Positions 1 through 9,089 of a DNA stretch of 11,850 nucleotides are shown piece after piece (the first letter of the stretch is position 1; the number at the start of each line of letters is the position of its first letter). The position numbers and the translations under genes were made by a program. Source of the DNA: Conidiobolus incongruus B7586 (taxonomy: Eukaryota; Entomophthoromycota; Entomophthoromycetes; Entomophthorales; Conidiobolaceae); contig JNEM01011389.1 in the NCBI GenBank assembly GCA_000697335.1, positions 1-11,850 of the forward strand. The letters are read 5' to 3'. The notes under the pieces were generated by a model, which had not been told where the DNA came from, made no database searches, and worked only from the letters and a program-made list of their open reading frames with translations.

Positions 1-1163
1 ATCTCGAACATTACTGGTCCAGAATTAACATTTCTAAAGCTATTGGCTATTGTAAAGATGCTCACCTCTGGGCTGAACTTTGCTTCTTGTACACCCATTA
101 TGAAGAGTATGATAATGCTATTAATGCCTTCATTGAATATTCCGGTGTTGCTTGGGATCATATCAAATTCAAGGAAGTCATTGTCAAAGTATCCAACCTT
201 GAACTTTACTACAAGGCCATTCAGTTCTACCTTACTGAACAACCTTCTCTTATTAATGAATTAATGCACGTGTTGATTCCTCGTATCGACCATGCTCGTG
301 CCATTCAAATCTTTCAGCAAAATAAGCACATCCCATTAGTTAAGCCCTATTTGATTGAAGCTCAAAAAACTAATAACCGTGCCGTTAACACCACTTATAA
401 TGCTTTGTTAATTGAGGAGGAAGATTATGATGCACTCAGACAATCTATCGATAATTTCGATAATTTTGATAGTTTAGAGCTTGCCAACCGTTTAGAAAAG
501 CACGAAATTCTTGAATTCAGAAGGATAGCTTCTCACCTCTTCAAGAAGAACAAGCGCTGGGCGCAATCTATTGCTCTCTCAAAGCAAGACAATCTCCACA
601 AAGATGTTATTGAAACCGCTAGAGACTCTAAAGACTCTGAAATTGCTGAAGACGTCTTGAAATATTTCATCGAACTTGGTAGCTACGAATCCTTTGCTGC
701 CACCCTCTATGTCTGTTATGATCTCGTCAGACCCGATGTTGTTTTGGAATTGGCTTGGAGATATCGCGTCTCCGAGCATGCTATGCCCTATATTATACAA
801 GTTGTCAAGGAATATACCCAAAAGATCGATAATTTGGACAAGATTGAAAAGGAAAGAGCTAAGCGTGATGAAGCTCGCAAATTACAAGAGCAGAGTAATT
901 ATCCTATTATTAATTGATTCGATTAACCATTATTAACAATATTTAATTAGGTGCTCCTATAATTCAACCTGGTGCTCTTGGCAATCCTCTCATGATCACT
1001 GGATCTGCGCAGTAAGCAATCAGTTATTTTTGCAATAATCACCAATTAACTTTATTGATTTAGTATGTCGGTTGACCCCAATCAAGTTGGAGGCTATCGC
1101 TCGCAATCTGCTCAAGGTTACGGAGCTCCCAATCACTTTTCACCCACGAATTATCAACTCTGA
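1..1163 (+). CDS. CHC1: Clathrin heavy chain, C-terminal part (5' end outside window)
   Basis: Clathrin heavy chain forms the legs of the triskelion coat on vesicles at the plasma membrane and Golgi. The first 894 bases read in one frame and align throughout with the last repeats and trimerisation hub of the family: YEEYDNA, ELYYKAIQFYL, LPLVKPYL-like, EEDYDALR, RLEKHEILEFRRIA, CYDLVRPDVVLELAWRYR and AMPYIIQVVKEY. The frame then runs into stops unless two introns are removed: 895-950 (GTAATT...TAG, phase 1) and 1012-1063 (GTAAGC...TAG, phase 2), both with a TTAAC-type branch site. Splicing gives exons 1-894, 951-1011 and 1064-1163, ending in TGA, and about 350 residues, against roughly 1,650-1,700 for the whole family protein. 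The 61-bp middle exon encodes GNPLMITGS, matching the QLMLT motif that binds Hsc70 during uncoating. The tail is rich in G, Q, S and P. Identity is very sure; the two introns are inferred from frame, splice signals and the homologous motif. Confidence 0.96.
895..950 (+). other. Intron in clathrin heavy chain (56 bp)
   Basis: It starts GTAATT and ends AATTAG, and carries an ATTAAC branch-like site about 17 bases before the acceptor. Removing it joins ...KLQEQ to SAPIIQPGALG and skips the in-frame stop at 915-917. It interrupts a codon after its first base. Confidence 0.85.
1012..1063 (+). other. Intron in clathrin heavy chain (52 bp)
   Basis: It starts GTAAGC and ends TTTAG, with an AATTAAC branch-like site. 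Removing it restores an open frame from ...MITGSA through HMSVDPNQVGGYRS to the final TGA at 1161-1163. It interrupts a codon after its second base. Confidence 0.82.
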
Positions 1164-2284
1164 TTTAGCTAATTGATTAATATTAGTTAATAAATTGTAT
1201 TCAGATCATTTAAAAATAAAAAATATTAATTTCCAAATATAGGTTTTACGCATTGATTTTAGTAATAGTGTAATCATTTTATTACAGAGTTTCCCGATGA
1301 TTCTGTTGCGATATTTTAAAAATACATTGAATTCAAATCGATTACATGGTTTTGTATAATCTCGTTCCATTAATTTTTCAAATCATCTCAAATTAGTCTT
1401 AATATAAAAAAATATTTATTTAATATCATAATTTGAAATTATTAACATGAATTAAGCAATTAGGAATTCGATATATTTATTTTTATCATATAGTTTTTTA
1501 ATATTTGAACAAGATTTGATACTTAAAATGTAAATGCATTTATTATTTTCGTTGGTTGAATAATAACAAAACAAATTAAACATTTTAAATTAAACAATTG
1601 CTATATTTTTATATCAAAATATATATTAAAATTATGCAAAATATTTTTACAGTACTAATTAAATGCTAACTCTAGGAGTTCAATAACCAAAATAATGATA
1701 TAATTTAGAATTATTACTTATATCTAACTAATCCTCGAAATAGATTAAAAAAGTACAAACCAAAAACTCTAAAATTTGCTTTCCAAATTAAATATAGGCA
1801 GTATAAATTAATCATCAAAGAAATAATGAACATTAAATAAATATTATAATCAAAATTATATATTACCACTTTTACATTATTGTTCCAGCACACTTTAATG
1901 TAATGAGTTGATTTTGATCCAAAAAATTGTAACAGAATCATAGAGCAACTCTGTAATTGGGTAAAATATAAATAATTTTGTGTTTTTATAATAAATTTTG
2001 TAAACAAAGATCATTGATACAAAAATACTAGTAATCCATTTAGTAAATTATTTATTAATCCTGCTCTTTAACGTGTGAGGACTGTATGTCTTAAAGCTTG
2101 TTTAAATAGTTGGTTCAGTGAATGATATAGGATTTGGTTAAAATCTAAAAAAGTATCCTGTAATTATGGACTGACAAAGTCAGTCTAAATTAGAAATAGT
2201 ATTGGCTTAACCATGGAATCGAGATGAGCGGTTAATTTTGAAATGCAACAGTAACATGAATTATATTTTAATATTAAATTTGAT
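1164..2284. other. AT-rich gap between convergent genes; no gene recognised
   Basis: This 1.1-kb stretch separates the 3' ends of the clathrin and ketopantoate reductase genes, so it should hold both 3' untranslated regions and polyadenylation signals. Most of it is strongly AT-rich and low in complexity, and I see no protein family in any frame. A 97-codon minus-strand frame at 1714-2007 is rich in Y, F, I, L and N, as chance frames in AT-rich DNA are. The only part with higher complexity is about 2050-2250, described separately for its hairpins. Confidence 0.7.
2129..2235. other. Cluster of short hairpins, possible structured RNA or 3' UTR element
   Basis: Three inverted repeats follow each other. 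AGGAT at 2129-2133 pairs with ATCCT at 2155-2159. GACTGAC at 2169-2175 pairs perfectly with GTCAGTC at 2179-2185 around an AAA loop, and can be extended by one G-T and one T-A pair. TTAACC at 2207-2212 pairs with GGTTAA at 2230-2235. The stretch is visibly richer in G and C than its flanks and lies just downstream of the stop of the minus-strand reductase gene, so it may be part of that mRNA's 3' UTR. No known RNA family is recognised. Each helix is short enough to be chance. Confidence 0.3.
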
Positions 2285-3292
2285 TTATTGATATCCATTT
2301 AAACTCAAATTGTTAATTTGCTTTTTCAAAAATTGATTCATTGGAAGATTGATATTGAGTTCCTTGGATTTGTTTAACAAGTAACCATTCATATAGTCGA
2401 TTTCTGTAGGTCTTCGAGCTCTAAGATCCTGGACCATTGAGCAAGTATTAAGTTTGATTTGGTCAATCACTTTATATAACCAAGCTTCTAGTAACTTTGG
2501 ATTTTTCCAATGATCGGGAATCGCTTCATTTTTAAGTGGCTTCCATTGGTTCAATAATTGAACATATTCGACACATAAATCAGCCGTAATTGCTCTGGCC
2601 AAGTTGTCGGTTAAAATACTACCGTTGGGTCCATTGATGATACCACAAATGGGATTCACAGTGCAATTAATTAATAATTTATCCATCAATCTACGGAATA
2701 TTTGATCTTCGGACTGATAAGGATTTAAATCCAAGTCGGCATCCTTTAACAAGTCCCACAGTTGGCGGATAGATGGCAAGTTAGGACTATAGGCTGGTAA
2801 CTTTGGATGAAACACGGAGGTAGCTGTACCTAGCCAAATCTCGCCGCGAGCTGCATGCGTGGTTGTGAATGGATCAGTTTCTCGATAGCAGCCATGTGTA
2901 GTTGTTCCAATGAAGATCTTGGGCATTGGTGATTTTTTGGCAATGATTTCATCTACTACTTCATTAATCACACCCATTCCATTTTGCAGCATGATTAGGG
3001 TGGTATTTTGGTCGATTCTATCCCAAACACCTCTTAGAGCAGCTAATGAAGAGTTTGCCTTGGTGGTCACCACTAGGTAGTCGAATTTTTCCCCATTCTG
3101 ACTGCTTTCTTCAACGGGTATAGGAGCTTCGTATACTGAATTGGTCAGTAGGGATTTTAGTGTCCAACTGTTTTTGGACTGATATTTTTTGAATGTATAG
3201 GGAGTTAAAATTAATTTGGTACCAATTTTAGCTTGATAAAGCCTATGTGCTAGGAATGTTCCAATGGAACCTGACCCAAGAATATGGAACAT
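2285..3292 (-). CDS. PAN5: 2-dehydropantoate 2-reductase (ketopantoate reductase)
   Basis: This NADPH-dependent enzyme reduces 2-dehydropantoate to pantoate in pantothenate (vitamin B5) and CoA synthesis. The 335-residue frame is intact and has no introns. The N-terminal Rossmann fold has the glycine-rich GSGSIG at residues 6-11. VVTTKA (74-79) and LQNGMG (102-107, Asn104) follow the ApbA/PanE pattern. The C-terminal helical domain has KLLINCTVNPI with the expected catalytic lysine at 205 and Asn209. It also has a Ser285 followed by QDLRARRPTEIDYMNG, which holds the conserved Ser and Glu that bind substrate. Length fits the family (about 300-380). The ATG at 3290-3292 has A at -3, and an in-frame stop lies a few codons upstream, which supports this start. 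Its neighbours are unrelated genes. Whether it acts in cytosol or an organelle is not visible; no clear targeting peptide is seen, since the Rossmann fold begins at residue 2. Confidence 0.95.
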   Translation of the reverse strand: MFHILGSGSIGTFLAHRLYQAKIGTKLILTPYTFKKYQSKNSWTLKSLLTNSVYEAPIPVEESSQNGEKFDYLVVTTKANSSLAALRGVWDRIDQNTTLIMLQNGMGVINEVVDEIIAKKSPMPKIFIGTTTHGCYRETDPFTTTHAARGEIWLGTATSVFHPKLPAYSPNLPSIRQLWDLLKDADLDLNPYQSEDQIFRRLMDKLLINCTVNPICGIINGPNGSILTDNLARAITADLCVEYVQLLNQWKPLKNEAIPDHWKNPKLLEAWLYKVIDQIKLNTCSMVQDLRARRPTEIDYMNGYLLNKSKELNINLPMNQFLKKQINNLSLNGYQ

Positions 3293-3592
3293 GATGAATA
3301 GTAAAGGTACTGACTAAATAAAAATTCAAATAGTTTAGTAATTTATGACAATATAATCAGGACAGCTGATTTATTCATTAAATATAGTTATATAATATTG
3401 CCAAACTGTGGGATAATTAAAATAAATCCATTCCCTGGATAAATATTGATAATATACTAATTGAATATTTGAATATTATCATACTAATAGAAAACATTCT
3501 ATCAAATTAAAATAAAATAAATATATTATAAATAATAAAAACTAATTAATCAATTTATTATAAAAAAATTGGCAAGGATACAAATTTAAAAA
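3293..3592. other. Gap of 300 bp between reductase start and dynamitin stop; nothing specific seen
   Basis: This AT-rich stretch should hold the promoter and 5' UTR of the reductase gene and the 3' UTR of the dynactin gene, both on the minus strand. No convincing TATA element, repeat or RNA gene stands out from the AT-rich background. Confidence 0.6.
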
Positions 3593-5259
3593 TTACTGAG
3601 GTGATAATTTTTCAATTCTAGTCATTAAATCCTTAATTCTAGCATCCAATAGCTCCATATTAGTTTTAATAGTTTGGTGATTTTCATTGAAACTGGTCTC
3701 TAACTGCTCAGTTTGTTCTTTAGTCACATCCAAAATATTTTGGAGGCGAGTTTGATCGTTGATTAAAGCTTTGATGCTATCAGCAACCCCAATGGCTTCA
3801 TTGTGTACTCCATTCAAAGTTTGCAAACGGTGAAGAATGCCAGGTGCTAAAAGCATGTAGCTATCCAACTTTTCGTAAAGGTCGAAAAGTTTATTAAGCT
3901 AAAATCAAAAAATGGTTAATATATAATATATTAAAAATCAAAATATCAGTTTACTTTAGATTCAGTCTCTGAATCGGGCTGAACATTAGAGGAGTTGATA
4001 CCAAAGTAGAGATCATCTTTGTTATTAGCATCAAGAGAATCTTTTAGTTCCACAAGTCTGTCTAATTCACCATTCAATGTTTTTACTTTTTTAATGGTAC
4101 TTTCCATATGGTCGGGGTGTGCTAAGATCTTCATCATATTTTCCATTTGTGCAATCGATTGACCTATGCCAGCACTCTCAGTCTAATGTAATATAGTAAT
4201 TAATATTACAGAATTGCAGATATTGAAAAATATAAACTCACCATTTCAGATTTGGCTATCAAATTGCTTCCTAATGTCTTTTCCAATTTAGCTAATCTTG
4301 ATTCTAATTCAAGAGCATAAGATGGTTCCTAAGAATATTTAGTGATCAATCGTATATCATATTTTCATCGAGTTACCAGTTCATTTGATATAGTTGCGCT
4401 AGAGCTCTTGACACCAATTTTTTCAGATTCTTGTTTCAACTGATCCAAGGATTTGATTTGATCTAAAAGAGCCGCACCAGTTGTAGTTTGAGCACTGGAA
4501 CCTCCTGATGGAATTTTAGAGCTAATTTTGGTTAGTTGTTGCTGAATAGAGGCAATCATAGATACAAGTGCAACATGGGATTGCTCATTAGTGTCTTCTA
4601 GGTTTGATGACTAATCAAATGTTAATGTTAATTAGATTACTAAAAATAAATGAACATTCAGCTGAATTACGTCATTGATTTCTTCTTGTAAGCTATCTAC
4701 TTCGAATAGCAATCTTCTAATCTTTTGTATAGGAGTCTCCTTCAAATCGCTTTTTTGGTTCAACATTTCATATTCTGGAGTATCCAAAAAGGTATCCAAC
4801 TGATATTTCTTTAATAGTTTTTTGCTATGTAAGTTCAAGGTCTCATCTATAATATTCAATTAATAAATAATTTAAATAATTGATTGTTTTGAGTACCCTT
4901 TTCATTAAGTTCACCTGTTTTTTCTCTAAATAACTTAGAAGTTTCACTAACGTTTATATCTTCTACCAGAATGTGTTCTGATGGTTTATCCTAATAGTTT
5001 ATTAACATCAATTTATAATTATTGAATTTTTATCCAGGGTTACTTCGACAATTTTTCTCAAATTAACTTGAGGTGTTGTTACATCAGGACTTTCATAAAC
5101 ATCTGGAGCTGTATCCTAAAAAATATTAGTTCAATATATTATTTCTACGATTGGAATAATAGTATTGAATATTCATAATTTAATTTGATGACTTGAAAAT
5201 GTCATTTATTAAAATAGTTAACTTACAATATCTGGAAGTGAAGCATATTTACTAGACAT
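3593..5259 (-). CDS. DCTN2: Dynactin subunit 2 (dynamitin, p50), eight exons
   Basis: Dynamitin holds the shoulder of dynactin, the adaptor that loads dynein onto cargo and microtubules. I assembled exons 5227-5259, 5044-5115, 4897-4990, 4671-4846, 4377-4610, 4242-4328, 3955-4182 and 3593-3898. All junctions are GT-AG and keep frame, giving 409 residues against about 400 in animals. The N-terminus MSSKYASLPDI followed by APDVYESPD matches the family's KYADLPGI...PDVYET signature. Exon 4 has YEMLNQKSDLKETPIQKIRRLLFEV-like sequence, matching [23 protein letters not shown]. The C-terminal third is coiled coil and ends FNENHQTIKTNMELLDARIKDL, like the family's NFASIDERMKKL end. Seven introns of 48-60 bp (the first 111 bp) all end in TAG; all are phase 0 except the third, which is phase 1. 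The stop is TAA at 3593-3595. Identity and nearly all borders are firm. The donor of exon 2 (GTAACC) and of exon 3 (GTACTC) are the least certain. Confidence 0.92.
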
Positions 5260-5804
5260 GATATATTGATATTTATTTCTTTTTCAATTTTTATAATGAA
5301 AGATAATAAATTATTTTTGAATAAATTATTCAAATTGAATCTGGAGTTGTTTTAAAGTATTTTTGTTTAACATGATTATGGGTTGATTTAGAAACATTGA
5401 AAATGCACTCTATTTATATTCAATAAAAATTTAGATATTTAACAGTAACAATTTTGTGAATATTAAAGATAATAATTTTATTCAAAGTTGAGATCTCAAA
5501 TTTAAATCAAGGTAGTTAAGAAACTTTTTCAATCGTTATCAATGTATACATCAGTATGTATCATATTCAAATCATATAAATGAGATCAGATTAAAATATC
5601 TTTTACATCACAAGCCTGTCACATCTTTCACTGATTGGCCAGATATTCTATTTGGATCCAGTTCCAGTTTAATTTCGTATTTGAGTATTCAAAGATAAAA
5701 TATTCTGTATCTTAATGATTATATAAAAAATTAATTTACGAATTATATATTTTATTATCATTAGCAATCAAAAGTATGAAATATTGATAAATATACTTAT
5801 AATA
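5260..5804. promoter_or_regulatory. Shared divergent upstream region of dynamitin and glycogenin
   Basis: These 545 bases separate two genes that start in opposite directions, so both promoters and 5' UTRs should lie here. An inverted CCAAT box (GATTGG, 5633-5638) sits about 170 bases before the glycogenin ATG, in a patch of higher complexity at about 5610-5670. TATAAAA at 5722-5728 is about 80 bases before that ATG. In DNA this AT-rich a TATA match is weak evidence. No gene is seen. Confidence 0.45.
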
Positions 5805-7855
5805 ATGAAAGAAATTAAACACTTACCAAAAGCTTATGTCACTTTAATTACTAATAACAGTTATGTTAATGGTGCTATTGTGTTAGGTTACTCTTTGCGA
5901 AATTACAATACTTGCCACCTAATCATTTGCTTAGTCACATCGGAGGTTGATCAAGCTTACCGAGCCCAATTAGCGAAGATCTTTGATCATGTTATAGAAA
6001 TCCCAAAAATAGATTCCAAAGATCAGAAACGACTGAACTTATTGGGAAGACCTGATTTGGGTGTCACGCTTTCGAAATTACATGTCTGGAATATGACTTG
6101 GCTGAGCCAAATTCTGTTTATGGATGCTGATACCCTCGTGTTAAAGAATATTGATCACTTGTTCAGTCAATACGAAAATACACACTTTGCTGCTTGTCCA
6201 GATATTGGGTGGCCTGATTGCTTTAACTCTGGAGTATTTATGTGCAAACCTTCCAGCAAAATATACTCTGATCTAATAGAATTATTCATAGCGAAGGCAG
6301 CTTTGATGGTGGAGACCAGGGCCTTTTGAATAGATATTTCAATACTTGGTCAAAGGATCAGAATCAGAGAATTCCATTTACCTATAACGTAACACCTAAT
6401 GCTGTTTACAGTTATGCACCAGCATACCAACAGTATCAGAGCGATATTTCAGTTTTGCATTTTATTGGCCAGTCAAAGCCTTGGAATCAATCTAATTTTT
6501 CAGAAAAGCCAACTGAATATCCAAACTCCAATACCAATACGCATACTAATGCCAATATAAGAACGCAGACTACCAATCTTTCTCATAAATGGTGGGATAC
6601 TTTCAATGAACTCTCACAAGAATTCATCAAACAAACAAAGACAATTCCTCCACCAGTTCAAAAAGATGATTATTCAATTAAGGAAGCTGATCAAGTTAAA
6701 GACCAAGTGAAAATTGAAGATAACTCTGCGTTTACCAATACAGAAAACACTACGCCCAGTCATAATACAAACTATTCCAAGCATCCCTTTGACAATATCT
6801 ATAAAAATCCAAAGCAAGAGCCTGCTCATATATCATCTTTACCCGAAAATTACTTTGTTCCGTTAGAATCGCCTCCCAAATCCGAAGAAAAAGCATTCAA
6901 TTTCCCATCCGAAACATACAATTCTTTAAGCAATTATCAATTATTGACTACTGCTCATGAAACTTCAAAGAATGAGCCATTTCCCCTGTTTGAAGCATAT
7001 AAAAAACACCAACCTAAGAGGCAGAATAACTCTGCACCTCATAAACATTCTATATCTCAGTTTTCGACACCTAATTATTCTCATCAAACTCTTCATCAAT
7101 CCAAAGTCAAAGATGAACAAATTATTACTCAGCTTGCCGATTCAGTTGTTCAACCAAAAACAGCCGCAGGAAACTTATCAACACAAATTTCCAGTCCTAT
7201 ATCACCTCGCTCTAGGGTTAGGTTGCTAGGAACCAAGTTTAGTAGATCTCAGAAAAAACCGACTGTAACCTCTAAAGGAACTTATCTTACAGAATATCAG
7301 GTGACTCTTGAGTCTGATTCACCTATTGATGATAACCATCTCAAATTTGAACCATATTTACAGGATCAAGATATTGGAATACTACCAATTAACGAAACTA
7401 GCGGTCCCAAGGCACAGAACACAGATAATACCTTAGATCACAAATTCATTGAAGAAATTGATGATAAGGAAATCCCAGGTCTTCAATTATACAATATTAC
7501 AGCCGATAGTGATAAACCAGAAAATCTTTTAGATAAACCAGAGTTAAAAGCTTCGGATTTAGTTACCACCCAAGATGAAATCATCCTGTCTGTAGCTGAT
7601 GTTAGTACTTCCAACCCAATATCAAGTCCACCGGCATCAGAGGGAGAATCAAACAATTTCTCATGTTACCGTGTCTACTGGGATCAGCCTCAGCTCAAAA
7701 ATTGGCGACCTCCAACCCCTAACGTATCCTCCACAAGCTCCAAGCCTAGAAAAATCCGATCGGAACCTCAATCCCACGATTCTTTTTCATCTATGACATT
7801 TGCGCTTGACAATCTTCGACTTCGATTGCCGAAAAGATCCATGAGGCAGAATTAG
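5805..7855 (+). CDS. GLG1: Glycogenin glucosyltransferase, with an apparent frame break near 6288
   Basis: Glycogenin primes glycogen by transferring glucose from UDP-glucose to its own tyrosine. The GT8 domain shows AYVTLITNNSYVNGAIVLGYSL, GRPDLGVTLSKLHVW, the metal-binding FMDADTLVL (DxD at residues 107-109 from the chosen start) and GWPDCFNSGVF. After a change of frame come GSFDGGDQGLLNRYF, YNVTPNAVYSYAPAY (first Tyr of VYSY, codon 6407-6409, equals human Tyr195), HFIGQSKPWN and a C-terminal HKWWDTF. A long S/T/P/Q/N-rich tail of about 400 residues follows, as in fungal glycogenins (600-700 residues). Only one base appears to be missing, at about 6288-6289. No GT-AG intron restores the frame without losing conserved residues. 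The rest of the tail is open to TAG at 7853-7855, which argues for a sequencing error or very recent loss. The ATG at 5805 is chosen because it is the first in frame and has A at -3. Confidence 0.9.
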
Positions 7856-8110
7856 ACATCTTTTATTTATTTGATGACTCATCATTGACTTCATATATTT
7901 GCATTGATTATAGTTTTATTTGGTATTAGATATTTATTAAAAACCATTCTTCATCATAGCACAATGCATTTTTATTTTTAAAAATTTTTTTCTTTATTAA
8001 ACTATCTCAATGAATATTTAAATATTTTTTATAATATAATGTATTAAAAATATATTATCCATACTTTAAGTTAAACTTTGTAATATAAACTTTAATATAC
8101 ATATTGTTAT
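7856..8110. other. 3' flank of glycogenin; AT-rich, no gene seen
   Basis: This stretch follows the glycogenin stop and should hold its 3' UTR. It is very AT-rich, with a poly-T/A run around 7975-8000. No ORF or repeat can be supported. Confidence 0.6.
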
Positions 8111-8425
8111 TGATGGAGAATAATCCTGTCAATTACTCAAGAAACTCCGATTACCGCAGGATTCGAGAAGTCACATTGGAGATATCACACCCCATGAACT
8201 AGTTGATCCTATTACTTTCTGCCCGTAAGTTGTTCATGTCCACAAAAATCAACAATGGAACCTAATATAAGATTATCACAAGCAAACTAATAAACACATC
8301 TTCTATCTTCATTTTCAAAAGTATACCGTCTCTAAGTTTTTCTCGTAACCCTCACAAAAGTGTTGAGTCGTGACGAGCGTGAGATATTTACTTTATTCAA
8401 AGAACCCGATTCGTAACAAGTCATT

Positions 8426-8443
8426 TTCACCTACTTTGGTGAA
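8426..8443. repeat. Perfect 6-bp hairpin in the unknown island
   Basis: TTCACC and GGTGAA are exact inverted copies around a six-base loop (8432-8437). It lies 23 bases upstream of a second perfect hairpin, which makes chance somewhat less likely for the pair. Confidence 0.5.
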
Positions 8444-8466
8444 CCCCAATAATTTCCCTTAATTAC

Positions 8467-8488
8467 GTGGTAATTTATCGTTTACCAC
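8467..8488. repeat. Perfect 7-bp hairpin in the unknown island
   Basis: GTGGTAA at 8467-8473 and TTACCAC at 8482-8488 are exact inverted copies around an eight-base loop. It is the longest GC-containing perfect stem noticed in the right-hand third of the window. Confidence 0.55.
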
Positions 8489-8560
8489 TGGCGATTCCCC
8501 GTTTAAGACCGTAAAGCCCATTGTTGTCAGTGTTAACACCCGACATTATACAAATTCAAA

Positions 8561-9089
8561 ACAATCTATTAATTCACATCTCAAATATATATGGACACAG
8601 CATTAAATATACTTTTATTAATTAATGATATTTTAAAAATATTCTAGTAAGATAATAAAATTATATATTAAAAATTATTATTTTAAAATTCAAGTTAATA
8701 TTGAATTAATTTTAATAATTTGAATTTTCAAATATATGAAAATAATGCTTTGCTTAAAAGTTATATTTATATTATGAATATAAAAAGATTTAAATATAGC
8801 TTTAATAATCATATCACTAAATCATTTTTTTGATATAATGTGGTTTGTATTAATCATGTCCTTTAATATAAATGATTCAATTAAACAATATGTATATGAT
8901 AACATTATGTAAATTATATTTGTATTATTGTGATATTGTAGTATATTAAATATTTTCATAAATGAATTATGTACAAAGCAAAAATGTATTAGCAAATAGA
9001 CTTATTCCAAAACCAAATTGATATAATATAGATAATGTATGTTAAATAGGCTACTTTTTCAACATTAAGGAATATTTTTAGACAATTGA
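8561..9089. other. AT-rich stretch with no gene seen
   Basis: Very AT-rich sequence with frequent stops in all frames and no recognisable motif, repeat unit or RNA gene. Confidence 0.6.

Larger units (their letters stand above)
8111..8560. other. GC-richer island of unknown nature with hairpins, no intact ORF
   Basis: About 450 bases stand out from the AT-rich flanks by much higher base complexity, in two blocks (about 8111-8240 and 8330-8560). On the plus strand an ATG at 8113 opens a short 29-codon frame. A GTAAGT donor-like site lies at 8225-8230. Other short open runs occur on both strands, but each is closed by stops and none shows a protein family. The second block holds perfect hairpins: TTCACC 8426-8431 with GGTGAA 8438-8443, and GTGGTAA 8467-8473 with TTACCAC 8482-8488. 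It also has the palindrome GTGTTAACAC at 8530-8539. It could be a decayed gene, a structured RNA gene, or the remnant of a mobile element. I cannot choose among these. Confidence 0.4.

Noticed and set aside
1714-2007. 97-codon minus-strand open frame in the first gap
   Set aside because: It is rich in Y, F, I, L and N, has no recognisable domain, and sits in AT-rich DNA where such frames arise by chance.
2121-2175. Possible C/D box snoRNA (ATGATAT-like C box, CTGA D box)
   Set aside because: The C box deviates from RTGATGA and no terminal stem brings the two boxes together.
5784-5804. Earlier start for glycogenin at 5784
   Set aside because: That codon is TTG. The first ATG in frame is at 5805 and has a favourable A at -3.
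6231-6290. Intron GTATTT...CATAG as an explanation for the glycogenin frame change
   Set aside because: It would remove conserved residues after FNSG and its 58-bp length does not bring the GSFDGGDQG frame into register.
8411-8445. TCGTAACAAG followed by GGTGAACC, both found near the 3' end of 18S rRNA
   Set aside because: The spacing is 17 bases instead of about 8, the sequence between and around does not match rRNA, and no other rRNA signature is present.
8111-8560. A complete protein-coding gene in the island
   Set aside because: All frames on both strands are closed by several stops and no splice model gave a recognisable product, so only an unknown island is reported.
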